Made by a program: the position numbers and the translations under genes. From a virus, in IMG/VR virus record IMGVR_UViG_3300049810_000125, positions 1 through 42,375 of that record: 42,375 bases of DNA, one strand, 5' to 3'. Positions within the stretch are counted from its first letter, which is position 1, and each line of letters starts with the position of its first letter. Below are positions 7,132-14,518 of the stretch, in pieces. Under the pieces are notes generated by a model. That model was not told the origin of the DNA. It saw only the letters and a list, made by a program, of their open reading frames with translations, and did no database searches.

Positions 7132-8760
7132 TTACCAATTGCTACTTTGATTAACTACTGACCATCTATCTCCATCTTCTACAAAGGTTTCAGCATCATT
7201 GCTGTCGCCTCCAGTTACGAACCCAAATGGAGTTAGTTCATCTTCTATCGCCTGCATCTTCTCTTTATATAGTTTTTGTCGTATGTCTGTTTCTGCAAAC
7301 TCTTTGAAATACGGTTGTCCACTTAACCATGCAAACATCACTAAACACATAACCAAATCATCGTGACTACCTTCTTGTGCTTCGTAAGAACCTTTTCTAC
7401 TTACAAAAGTTGATAGTTCGTTAATCGTATCAAAATCTTGAATGATTAACTTATTTTCTTCTATGAGGTTTTTCAGATTACTACAACCTAGTCGTTTCAT
7501 TTGACCTGTTGTACGAACACCTAGTGTGTTATTACCACCTCCGAATCCGCCTCCTAAAACTTGTCCTGCTCTACCTTTCCATTGGGTAGATAATAGATTT
7601 TCGTATTCTATCTCATTATTTAGAATATCGGCGACTTGCTGACCTATGTCATTGACCTCAACAAGCACATATGCTTGATTATAATGAGTTGCCATTTGAT
7701 TAATTATTGTAGGATACATCAAAGGAGATATTTCATTGCTCTTGTACTTACATACAACTTTGAAAGGCATCTCTGTGATATCTACAACTGTAAACGCACT
7801 GTAGTCGATTCCTACGCCCCTTGCAACGTCAACTGTACAAACATATGAATGTCCTTCTTGCGCCTTCTCATAGACAGTTACATCGTTCTTATTGTACTCA
7901 GGTTGCACATATGCTAGATTTCTTAGTGCATTAGGATTAATTAGTGTATTACTTGAACCTAAGAACTGACACTCAAATTCTTGTTGCCATTGTTCCGGTG
8001 AAGTATTTTTGATTGTCTCTTCTTTAAATCTTGCGCCTCTACCTGGAATATCATCCCATTCAACTTCAATAGTCGCATAATTACTTCTCTTCTCTTCAGC
8101 ATCTACCCACATCTTATAGAAGTGGTTCATACCATTCGGTGTAGATACGACCATAACTTTTGTATTTTTACCAGAAGTAATAGTAGGATATACAGAACGG
8201 AAGAAATCTTCTGCAAGATTAAAAGGAACAAATGCAAACTCATCTAGAAATACTAAGTTATATGATCCACCACGAACCGCACTTGATGAAGTTGATGATG
8301 CAATAATTTTACTGTCGTTCTCTAATACAATAGAACCTTTGTTCCATTCTTTGATACCTTGCTGTAACCATTCTGGTAATGCTTCATATGACATATGAAT
8401 TTTTGCAAGTAAGTCTCTTGCTAGTGCGCCTTTGTTTGCAAGAATAGCACAGTTGACAGTAGGATTAAATAGTGCATACCACAAAATGTAAGAACACACA
8501 GTAGTTGACTTACCAGACTGTCTAGGTATTTTACATATAGAAAATCTGTTCTTATGAAAAGTCTTTACCATCTTCTTTTGAAATGGATACATCTCAAATG
8601 GAATAAAACCTTCATCAAGATTAACAATCTTAATATACTTTTCGATAAAGTATCCAGGGTCTTTAGAACACTTAACATACTCTTCGATTTGTTCTGCAGT
8701 AAACTCTTGCTGAACATTAGTCTTTTTAAGATTAGGATTTCCTAAATAATTATCACTCAT
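7132..8760 (-). CDS. gp17: Terminase large subunit gp17 (packaging ATPase and nuclease)
   Basis: Encodes 542 aa (T4 about 610). It is the motor that docks on the portal, pumps DNA and cuts the concatemer at headful. The ATPase domain shows the adenine-binding Q motif (YPFQKKM, about 58-64), Walker A PRQSGKST (79-86, Lys84), Walker B NLVFLDEF (168-175, D173/E174) and coupling motif VSTPNG (205-210). The nuclease domain shows the RNase H-like acidic residues D311 (CTVDVARG), E368 (VLVEVND) and D467/D468 (SHDDLVM). All key residues are intact. The ATG overlaps the end of the 85-aa gene by 8 nt. Confidence 0.98.
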   Translation of the reverse strand: MSDNYLGNPNLKKTNVQQEFTAEQIEEYVKCSKDPGYFIEKYIKIVNLDEGFIPFEMYPFQKKMVKTFHKNRFSICKIPRQSGKSTTVCSYILWYALFNPTVNCAILANKGALARDLLAKIHMSYEALPEWLQQGIKEWNKGSIVLENDSKIIASSTSSSAVRGGSYNLVFLDEFAFVPFNLAEDFFRSVYPTITSGKNTKVMVVSTPNGMNHFYKMWVDAEEKRSNYATIEVEWDDIPGRGARFKEETIKNTSPEQWQQEFECQFLGSSNTLINPNALRNLAYVQPEYNKNDVTVYEKAQEGHSYVCTVDVARGVGIDYSAFTVVDITEMPFKVVCKYKSNEISPLMYPTIINQMATHYNQAYVLVEVNDIGQQVADILNNEIEYENLLSTQWKGRAGQVLGGGFGGGNNTLGVRTTGQMKRLGCSNLKNLIEENKLIIQDFDTINELSTFVSRKGSYEAQEGSHDDLVMCLVMFAWLSGQPYFKEFAETDIRQKLYKEKMQAIEDELTPFGFVTGGDSNDAETFVEDGDRWSVVNQSSNW

Positions 8761-9010
8761 TTATAATCTTCTGTAGTACTACTTCAAATTGGTCAATCTT
8801 CAAATTACGATTTGGCCAATATATATAATCTTTCTCTGGATTCTTTTTTAAATTAGATAACAGAGGAAGAACTGCGTTGTAAATTTTATCTACTTTATTT
8901 TCTAACTTGTTTACTTGCGAGGCATTACTTTCTGCACTTGCTGATGCTTTCTGAACAACTTCTAGTTCATCTTCATCTACCGCTGTAAAACCAAAATCAA
9001 AATCACTCAT
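8753..9010 (-). CDS. 85-aa conserved-type protein between the terminase subunits
   Basis: Function unknown. The N-terminus is acidic (MSDFDFGFTAVDEDELEVVQ). The middle, about 24-55, has heptad-like spacing (NKLENKVDKIYNAVLPLL), suggesting a short coiled coil. The C-terminus carries a KDYIYWPNRNLKIDQF segment that I associate with small proteins of marine T4-like phages. It overlaps gp16 upstream and gp17 downstream by 8 nt each, so the three are probably translated in a coupled way. A packaging-accessory role is inferred from this placement. Confidence 0.75.
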   Translation of the reverse strand: MSDFDFGFTAVDEDELEVVQKASASAESNASQVNKLENKVDKIYNAVLPLLSNLKKNPEKDYIYWPNRNLKIDQFEVVLQKIINE

Positions 9011-9434
9011 TGTCCACCACCTTTATTTCTTTCTCACCCTTAATTAATTTTTGCAACTCTGCAGTTGATCCAACAAATAATGCATTTGTTACATTCTTGG
9101 GTGCATTGTCTTCTACTTTATTTAAGTCTTTCATATTCTTTTGTAGTTTCATCAAATCTTGCGTAACATCACTAACTGTCTTAATTAATTGTCCTGCTAC
9201 TTCATATGAACGTGGGTTCTCTGCTTCTCTCGCTAGTTGTAATATACCTTCGATTGCAGTATTACCTTTCTCTATTAGTAAGTGAAAGTTGTTTCTTGCT
9301 AGTTCATAGTCAGCATCTTTGTCTTCTTTAGTCGCATCTACTGCTGGTAAATGCGTTGAAGGTGTTATATCATTTCCTGGTAATTGTTCTGCTATGTCGA
9401 ATACTCGATTTAGTTTATCATCAATTTTACTCAT
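9003..9434 (-). CDS. gp16: Terminase small subunit gp16
   Basis: Encodes 143 aa (T4 gp16 about 164). In T4 it forms rings that recognise concatemeric DNA and regulate gp17. The central part (about 45-110) is two long helices with the AREAENPRSYEVAGQLIKT segment followed by DVTQDLMKLQKNMKDLN, the coiled-coil core characteristic of the family. The C-terminus has NVTNALFVGSTAELQKLI, a conserved element of marine gp16 proteins. A short inverted repeat (tcacac at 9436-9441 and gtgtga at 9451-9456) puts its ribosome-binding site in a possible loop. It precedes the 85-aa gene and gp17, as expected. Confidence 0.9.
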   Translation of the reverse strand: MSKIDDKLNRVFDIAEQLPGNDITPSTHLPAVDATKEDKDADYELARNNFHLLIEKGNTAIEGILQLAREAENPRSYEVAGQLIKTVSDVTQDLMKLQKNMKDLNKVEDNAPKNVTNALFVGSTAELQKLIKGEKEIKVVDNE

Positions 9435-9442
9435 ATCACACC

Positions 9443-9814
9443 TTATAATTGTGTGAAACCGGATTCTTTTTTCAAAGTAATCGTCACAGTTCCATCTTCA
9501 ATAAAAATTCTTAAATCTTTTGCAGGTTCAGCAGAAAGTCCTACTTGTCCAGTATTAATAATTGAACCTGTACCTTCTCCACTAAACGTAAACACTGTAG
9601 TCAAGTTAGGTTCAGTTACACGATAAACTTGTATGTCTCCTACATTATTATCGTAATCTATCTGTAGTATAGAACAAGAAGGATCAGTTGCAGTTTCATC
9701 TCTACCAAGAGTATCTACATCTAAGTCGATATCTACTGAACCTGCAGTAAAATCTCCAGATACAGAAAATGTTGCTCTTGTTGCAGTTGTATTTAATACT
9801 GTTTTAGTCGCCAC
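9443..9814 (-). CDS. Small beta-rich protein, 123 aa, paralogue-like to the product at 794-1150
   Basis: Unknown function. It consists of Thr/Val/Asp-rich beta strands (SVSGDFTAGSVDIDLDVDTL, then SILQIDYDNNVGDIQVYRV) and ends ITLKKESGFTQL, resembling the end of the 118-aa protein (LVLKKLTGYAGI). It has no signal peptide, Cys or membrane segment. It sits between a signal-peptide protein and terminase gp16, where T4 has nothing equivalent. A virion surface or decoration role is plausible for both copies but is inferred only from composition and from lying in the late structural cluster. Confidence 0.7.
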   Translation of the reverse strand: MATKTVLNTTATRATFSVSGDFTAGSVDIDLDVDTLGRDETATDPSCSILQIDYDNNVGDIQVYRVTEPNLTTVFTFSGEGTGSIINTGQVGLSAEPAKDLRIFIEDGTVTITLKKESGFTQL

Positions 9815-9826
9815 TGTGGGTCTCCT

Positions 9827-10081
9827 TTATTGAGGTCCGAGGACCTTATCTACATTGTCAATAAATCTAATAATTCTATTATCACTATCAACTTCTACTT
9901 TAAGTTTCTTACACGCTAGTCTCATTGAACCTTTATATTCTTCTGCGCCTGGCGATTTTACATTTCGTTCTATCGTTCTTTTTGCTTTGAGACATTCGCT
10001 TAGTCCGTCTCTTACTGTATATTCTTTAAGCGTTGCTGGTGCGCCAAAGAACATCAATAATACTATTGCTGATTTAATCAT
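9827..10081 (-). CDS. Small exported protein, 84 aa
   Basis: Residues 1-18 (MIKSAIVLLMFFGAPATL) look like a signal peptide or short N-terminal anchor: one Lys, then a hydrophobic run. The remaining roughly 65 residues are basic, with Cys30 and Cys57 as the only cysteines after it, so a disulfide in the periplasm is possible (GLSECLKAKRT and MRLACKKLKVEV). There is no lipobox. It starts 1 nt after the stop of the 139-aa membrane protein and is therefore almost certainly co-translated with it. An envelope or lysis role is inferred; I do not recognise a named family. Confidence 0.7.
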   Translation of the reverse strand: MIKSAIVLLMFFGAPATLKEYTVRDGLSECLKAKRTIERNVKSPGAEEYKGSMRLACKKLKVEVDSDNRIIRFIDNVDKVLGPQ

Positions 10082-10082
10082 T

Positions 10083-10502
10083 TTAGTGCCCGTTTTGTGT
10101 CTTTATCTGTAATTGAGCATCTTTGAGTTTTTCTATCTGTTCTTCCATTGAATTAATTCTTTTTTCATAAAACTCTAGCGTCAATTTTTGTTGTTGGTCA
10201 AAAGGTGCTTGACCCGTTTCAATTTCTTCTTGCAACTTTTCTAGTTCACCTGCTAGGTGTTCTATCAACATAAATTGTTCACTGTCGGCGGGTAGACTTC
10301 CCATCTCCCCCCTCGGCCATTTTATTCTAAACTCGGTGTTCATTTGAACATCTGCAGTTTGCATAGTATAGTTAGTTTCTAATTTATTTAGTCTCTCTAC
10401 CAATCCAAAATATGCCCAAGTTGCTAGTGATGCGCCAGCAATCATACTAATCATATTTCTGAGTGGTAACGATACCTCTGTTTCATCACTTATCTTTGCC
10501 AT
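10083..10502 (-). CDS. Single-pass membrane protein with coiled coil, 139 aa
   Basis: A hydrophobic segment at about 15-35 (NMISMIAGASLATWAYFGL) follows a short soluble N-terminus. It is followed by the segment FRIKWPRGEMGSLPADSEQF and a long charged coiled coil from about 80 to the end (LAGELEKLQEEIET, then YEKRINSMEEQIEKLKDAQL). This layout (N-in, one helix, periplasmic coiled coil) resembles inner-membrane spanins, but the paired small exported gene lacks a lipoprotein signal, so a spanin call is not supported. A similar pair occurs, as I recall, in other marine T4-like phages as hypothetical proteins. It lies between gp15 and packaging genes. Confidence 0.72.
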   Translation of the reverse strand: MAKISDETEVSLPLRNMISMIAGASLATWAYFGLVERLNKLETNYTMQTADVQMNTEFRIKWPRGEMGSLPADSEQFMLIEHLAGELEKLQEEIETGQAPFDQQQKLTLEFYEKRINSMEEQIEKLKDAQLQIKTQNGH

Positions 10503-10518
10503 TTATTATCTAAACTTT

Positions 10519-11289
10519 CTATCCGTTAGGTTCTGTCCAAGTCTCTGTAAATCCATAATCATCATCACTATCGGCAGATGTAGGATCAGGTGTAGTAGTC
10601 AATCTAGAGGTCACAGTTGATGACGTACCTGCTATAGCGGCATTGTCTAAGAATGCATCTGCTACTACTGTTTTAATCACACCTTGCTCACTTATTGGTC
10701 CATAAAAATTAACTTTTGCGGTAAACGTCATAGTATATATGATACTTCTTCGTGATGCAAAATCTCCTTCATAATCATCTTCATAAGTTAAACCTTCTAG
10801 TATAAGAGGAAAGTCATCTTTAATATTCATCTCTGGAACTGCATTAATAGTCAAAGTGTATGCTGGAGTAAAGAAAGGTAATATTTGTTCTACTATTTGC
10901 AAAGCATCTTCTTGGTTCTTTGCCATAATGAATAGTGAGAAGTTAAAGTTATATGGCACTGATGTATACTGTCTCTTTACATTATTACCTGTACTTAAAT
11001 TTCTTTTAACATTAAGTTTATTTACTTTTCTTTGTCCGTCATAGTTAAAACCAGTAATCTCAAACCCCATTCTAGGTAGAGTAATTTGATGTGTATTTGT
11101 TAAACTTGGGTTTTCATACAAACGTGCTAAGAACTTTTGTTTAGGTCCATATGCAAGAGGTATCTTCAAAGATTGTGCAACCGATCCATCTGCATTTTTT
11201 CTGTGAACTTGTATATCGTTAAATACACTACCAAATGCAATAACACATCTACGAACTGTTTCGTGATAAAAATGATTTTGTCCTAACAT
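10519..11289 (-). CDS. gp15: Tail sheath terminator / stabiliser gp15
   Basis: Encodes 256 aa (T4 about 272), the ring that caps the sheath and tube and joins the tail to the neck. Recognisable segments are MLGQNHFYHETVRRCVIAFG, LKIPLAYGPKQKFLARLYEN (about 41-60), LPRMGFEITGFNYDGQRK (about 70-87) and the FNFSLFIMAKNQEDALQIVE helix-strand unit. It starts with a TAATG overlap on the gp14 stop, matching the T4 order 13-14-15. The C-terminal roughly 35 residues are Thr/Asp-rich and probably disordered. Confidence 0.94.
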   Translation of the reverse strand: MLGQNHFYHETVRRCVIAFGSVFNDIQVHRKNADGSVAQSLKIPLAYGPKQKFLARLYENPSLTNTHQITLPRMGFEITGFNYDGQRKVNKLNVKRNLSTGNNVKRQYTSVPYNFNFSLFIMAKNQEDALQIVEQILPFFTPAYTLTINAVPEMNIKDDFPLILEGLTYEDDYEGDFASRRSIIYTMTFTAKVNFYGPISEQGVIKTVVADAFLDNAAIAGTSSTVTSRLTTTPDPTSADSDDDYGFTETWTEPNG

Positions 11290-12134
11290 TATCTCTGTAC
11301 CTCACCAAATGGGTTGCTTGTGCTAAAGTCTATAATATCATCTGCACTTAGACCAAAGTCATCGTTTCTCGCTAAAGGTTCTATTGAAGCGGCAGTCGTT
11401 GCAGGAGTAGTTGTAGTTGATAAGTTATAATCTTCTTTGATTATTCTGAATCCATTCTCTAGTACCAAAGCGCCACTTACTTCATTTCTTACTCTATTAC
11501 CACTTTCGGTTAATAGAGGTTGTCCATCTTCTTGTACGATTAAGTTCTCTTCAATTAACTCATATGTAAGAGCATCAATAGAACGTGCATCTTCGATTGC
11601 ATCAATAGCGGCAATGCCAGTATCAATCTTCTCACTACTATATACAAATCTTTCTACGTCTATTCGATATGTGTATATGTTATTTGCTTGATAGAATATA
11701 TTCTCATGTTCGACAAAAGATATTTCGAATAAACCTTTTGTGAGTGGAAAGTAAATTAAGTCGCCTTCGTTAGGTCGACCCTCAATGATAAGTGATGCAT
11801 TATCATCTACTGCTTCAGTCCATCTAGATTTAACTACTACAAAACTTGCTCTGTCTCGTATTTCAACACCAAACTTAGATAAGAAGTCACCTTCACCCTC
11901 AAATCCATCTACGCTTTGCAGATACATTTCTATAGAGTGAGCGGAAGTGAACTTAGATAGTTCGTCTTCTTCAAATATTTTGTCTACGTTGACAAGTGTC
12001 CGTGGAATATAAAATACATCAAATCCATAAATCTTAATTGCTTCTGTATAAAGATTTTGAATTAATGATTGTTCTGCACTAAAACCAGAACTGTCTAATC
12101 CACCACCTTGGTCGAAATGAGCGTTAAGTGCCAT
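11289..12134 (-). CDS. gp14: Neck protein gp14
   Basis: Encodes 281 aa (T4 about 256). In T4 it forms the neck with gp13, which closes the filled head and receives the tail. The N-terminal core shows EQSLIQNLYTEAIKIYGFD, FYIPRTLVNVDKIFEEDEL and DLIYFPLTKGLFEISFVEHE, all typical of the family. Residues about 190-240 add hairpin-like repeats (NLIVQEDGQPLLTESGNR, then ALVLENGFRIIKED) similar to those scattered through the gp7-like protein at 31109-33976. It lies 4 nt from gp13 and overlaps gp15. Confidence 0.94.
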   Translation of the reverse strand: MALNAHFDQGGGLDSSGFSAEQSLIQNLYTEAIKIYGFDVFYIPRTLVNVDKIFEEDELSKFTSAHSIEMYLQSVDGFEGEGDFLSKFGVEIRDRASFVVVKSRWTEAVDDNASLIIEGRPNEGDLIYFPLTKGLFEISFVEHENIFYQANNIYTYRIDVERFVYSSEKIDTGIAAIDAIEDARSIDALTYELIEENLIVQEDGQPLLTESGNRVRNEVSGALVLENGFRIIKEDYNLSTTTTPATTAASIEPLARNDDFGLSADDIIDFSTSNPFGEVQR

Positions 12135-12138
12135 GTAA

Positions 12139-13083
12139 TCATCCTACCATCATGTTTACTGGTAATTCATATCTGAGTGACATTTCTTCTTCTATTTTAT
12201 TAATCTCTTCGGTTGCTTCTTGCATAATACGCACACCATCAAGAGTTACGCCACCTGGCATTTGAACTCCAGAAAATTTACTTAAATTGTTACCCCATTG
12301 TAACTTGATTAATGCTGTTAGATATTTTTTCAAGAACAAGTCATTATATACATCAGAGTATGTTGACGGGTCTAATATACGATATGCTTCGAATATAAGA
12401 TACTCATCGACATTAATATCTGCATCCCAATCCATATCGATATAAATTCTGTCAGTATGTCTGTTAAATCGTAGAGGTGGATTACTTGTTAAAGTCTCTT
12501 CTATAAGGGATAAATGTCTTTGTACCATATTATAATAAAGAACACTAGCATTTGCTAGGTCGAAAATCTCATTTAGTCTCAACTGATATCTTGTGTCAAA
12601 CATATCTATGTTTGCTCTATCTGCAAATGGAAACACTCTAACAACACCCATAACGGCATCGTTAGTTGTAACATAACCATTTTTAATATCTCCTGCTGAG
12701 ATTGATGTTAATGTTTGTGTCGCTGAACTTACTGCGCCAGTTAGAGTTTCATTTGCTTGAAAGTCGCCGAGTTCATTTTTAACACGAATAGTTGTTGAAG
12801 TCGGTGCATCGTGTATAAATGCAGTAGCACCAGATGTGCCACCTGTAATTTTCTCTTTCAGAGTGAAAACTGAAGAGTCCGAAACTGTTAATGTCGTTGC
12901 CGTTACTTTGTGCTTGAGATATGTTCTCTCTACACCATCAAAGTGATAATCCTGAAAATACTGTATTGCTTCGTCAGTTCTATCATCTATCTGGTCAGTT
13001 GATACGTTGATATCAATGACGCCTTTACCGAGACGGCGTAAGCAGTACTCTTGTAACGTACTTCTACTTGTAGGGTTTGCCAT
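12139..13083 (-). CDS. gp13: Neck protein gp13
   Basis: Encodes 314 aa (T4 about 309). It binds the portal after packaging to seal the head, with gp14. Family segments are LQEYCLRRLGKGVIDINVS (about 9-27), DEAIQYFQDYHFDGVERTYLK (from about 33), VVRVFPFADRANIDMFDTRY and EEEMSLRYELPVNMMVG at the C-terminus. Residues about 70-120 carry a beta insertion (ITGGTSGATAFIHDAP, then GDFQANETLTGAVSSAT) that recurs in the gp8 and gp7-like proteins. Its start lies directly after a hairpin and U7 tract containing its ribosome-binding site, described separately, so its expression may be regulated. Confidence 0.94.
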   Translation of the reverse strand: MANPTSRSTLQEYCLRRLGKGVIDINVSTDQIDDRTDEAIQYFQDYHFDGVERTYLKHKVTATTLTVSDSSVFTLKEKITGGTSGATAFIHDAPTSTTIRVKNELGDFQANETLTGAVSSATQTLTSISAGDIKNGYVTTNDAVMGVVRVFPFADRANIDMFDTRYQLRLNEIFDLANASVLYYNMVQRHLSLIEETLTSNPPLRFNRHTDRIYIDMDWDADINVDEYLIFEAYRILDPSTYSDVYNDLFLKKYLTALIKLQWGNNLSKFSGVQMPGGVTLDGVRIMQEATEEINKIEEEMSLRYELPVNMMVG

Positions 13084-13139
13084 AAAAAAATCTCCAAGGT
13101 ATATCTAGTCTATTCTTACTAGTATTTATACCTTGGAGA
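13084..13139 (-). terminator. Hairpin plus U7 in front of gp13: terminator and/or SD-hiding hairpin
   Basis: A perfect 13-bp inverted repeat (13091-13103 with 13127-13139), with an inner ctagt/actag pair (13105-13109, 13118-13122), is followed on the minus strand by seven Ts (13090-13084) and then the gp13 ATG. RNA coming from upstream would form the hairpin, which could terminate it and would pair the GGAGA ribosome-binding site. RNA begun at the late promoter overlapping the upstream arm would lack that arm. Confidence 0.75.
13123..13130 (-). promoter_or_regulatory. T4-type late promoter of gp13, overlapping the hairpin arm
   Basis: Exact minus-strand TATAAATA, 39 nt before the gp13 ATG. 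Its last four plus-strand bases (13127-13130) belong to the hairpin's upstream arm. By T4 spacing, transcription would start near 13117, inside the loop side of the hairpin, so the arm is not transcribed. Confidence 0.78.
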
Positions 13140-13179
13140 AAATAGAGTTTTAAACTATAGTCTTTTTATTATTATCTAA

Positions 13180-13575
13180 TTATGCTAGAACGCACTCAAC
13201 TTGTCCATGTTGAAGTGAATTCACTGTTAATGACCTTGCTTTAATTGCTTCAAAAGAGGCGGCATTATTTGTTTCTAACATACCTTGATATGCTGAAAGA
13301 ATTAAAATGTCACCTTTTGCGACTGTACCTCGGACATTAACAATACATCTACCCTTTAGGGCAACATATGGATTAACTGTTCTATCAAGAGAGTAAATAA
13401 CTCCGATAACACGACCATCAGTATTTCCAGAAGATACTGCTATCTCATAGTTACCAGATGATGCCATAGAGACAACTGTTCCTACTGATAACAAATTTGC
13501 TGGATCAACTGTGAACCTTTCGGAAAAGTCAGATACTTCTCTTTGTAGAATAAGTTTACCGTTTTTGATTGGCAT
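13180..13575 (-). CDS. Small beta-rich virion-associated protein, 131 aa
   Basis: Unknown family. The all-beta pattern includes RFTVDPANLLSVGTVVSMAS, GRVIGVIYSLDRTVNPYVAL and GRCIVNVRGTVAKGDILILS, which resembles small phage decoration or fibre-attachment proteins (capsid-spike-like beta barrels with a value, GxVIGV, xVxGxV pattern). There is no signal peptide or membrane segment. It follows the 291-aa gene by 11 nt and ends shortly before the gp13 regulatory hairpin, so it is probably the last gene of the fibre operon. A structural role is inferred. Confidence 0.7.
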   Translation of the reverse strand: MPIKNGKLILQREVSDFSERFTVDPANLLSVGTVVSMASSGNYEIAVSSGNTDGRVIGVIYSLDRTVNPYVALKGRCIVNVRGTVAKGDILILSAYQGMLETNNAASFEAIKARSLTVNSLQHGQVECVLA

Positions 13576-13586
13576 TATATTTCTCC

Positions 13587-14462
13587 TTACTCTTTGGTTT
13601 CTTCATCTGAAGCAGTCTCTTGTGCGTTGACATCAACGCCCTTTGATTCCAATCGTGCTTCTTCTTTATCAACGTCTTCCAGAGTGATATTTCTACTAAT
13701 AACTTCTTCTGGATTAAATCCTCTTGCGTCAAGAACTTTTTCCATTCTTTCTTCAAGTGATAATTTTGTACTTAATGGTAGTGCATCTTCTGCTTCTAAG
13801 TGAGGATTAAAAGCAATCTTTTGCATTGTTGCTTCATCAACATCTCTTAGAATATCTTCAGGTGAATTAGGAAAAATCTTTAGATATTCTTCTGACTGTA
13901 CCATCCAGTGTTTATTTTCTGGTTTAGGAAATCTTTTCTTTGTTGCAATTCTTCTTGCTTGTAATGCATTAACACCAACTTCATTACCTTCAATTATATA
14001 TTCCCACAATGCTCTAACCATCTCATTTTCACCAGGATAGTTTGCTCTACGCATATCTAGATATGCTTGTTGGTCTAGAATATCTTGTACATAAGGTCTT
14101 AACTTTTTCAGTTCTGCAAAGGTTGGTTTAGGTAACGGGTTATCTTCATCCCATTCTACTGCTTCTAAAGCACCTGGATGCAATCCACTATCTGCTACAT
14201 TCCAATCTGCTCCTGGTACTGTGTTTAATGACCAATCGCAATTTGGATATAGAATTGATAACATATTTCCTAAATTGTCTGCACGTTTATATTTTGCATG
14301 ATATTCTACTAGAATATTTAATTCTTCATCTGTGGCGGCAATACCCATTGCGCCTTTCGCCATAACTGCTTCCATCTCTTCTCTAGTAGGAGGACCTTTT
14401 CTTCTTAGTTCCTCTACTGATTTTGGACCAACAGTTTTCTTTAATGTATTTGCATCTACCAT
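13587..14462 (-). CDS. Possible tail/fibre assembly protein, 291 aa
   Basis: Not firmly recognised. It is mostly helical and acidic, with a disordered Glu/Asp-rich C-terminus (about 260-291). The centre (about 120-175: KKLRPYVQDILDQQAYLDMR followed by NYPGENEMVRALWEYIIEGN) resembles the RR-x-x-YP-x(3)-x-x-x-ALW/Y element of phage tail-assembly chaperones. The second half has FPNSPEDILRDVDEATMQKI. It sits next to the fibre genes and has a clear AGGAG ribosome-binding site and two late promoters upstream. A chaperone for fibre or adhesin assembly fits this placement but is inferred. Confidence 0.65.
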   Translation of the reverse strand: MVDANTLKKTVGPKSVEELRRKGPPTREEMEAVMAKGAMGIAATDEELNILVEYHAKYKRADNLGNMLSILYPNCDWSLNTVPGADWNVADSGLHPGALEAVEWDEDNPLPKPTFAELKKLRPYVQDILDQQAYLDMRRANYPGENEMVRALWEYIIEGNEVGVNALQARRIATKKRFPKPENKHWMVQSEEYLKIFPNSPEDILRDVDEATMQKIAFNPHLEAEDALPLSTKLSLEERMEKVLDARGFNPEEVISRNITLEDVDKEEARLESKGVDVNAQETASDEETKE

Positions 14463-14500
14463 AGTTTTAAACTCCTAATTTCATAATTTGATAACATCAT

Positions 14501-14508
14501 TATTTATA
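14501..14508 (-). promoter_or_regulatory. Late promoter, proximal copy, upstream of the 291-aa gene
   Basis: Exact minus-strand TATAAATA, 38 nt before the ATG at 14462. It is the downstream member of a tandem pair spaced by one helical turn (10 bp). Confidence 0.75.
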
Positions 14509-14510
14509 TC

Positions 14511-14518
14511 TATTTATA
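14511..14518 (-). promoter_or_regulatory. Late promoter, distal copy, upstream of the 291-aa gene
   Basis: A second exact minus-strand TATAAATA 10 bp further upstream, partly within the final codons of the adhesin-like gene ending at 14514. Two same-facing octamers may raise expression of this transcript. Confidence 0.65.

Noticed and set aside
9436-9456. Inverted repeat tcacac/gtgtga around the gp16 ribosome-binding site as a regulatory hairpin
   Set aside because: Six-bp stem with nine-base loop in AT-rich DNA is likely by chance; noted only under gp16.
9833-9846. Short hairpin aggtc-cgag-gacct at the end of the 84-aa gene as a terminator
   Set aside because: Only 5 bp, within coding sequence, and not followed by a T-run on the minus strand.
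9827-10502. Two-component spanin (Rz/Rz1-like) call for the membrane pair
   Set aside because: The second protein has no lipobox cysteine after its hydrophobic start, the genes are not nested, and no holin or endolysin is adjacent; kept as membrane/exported proteins of unknown role.
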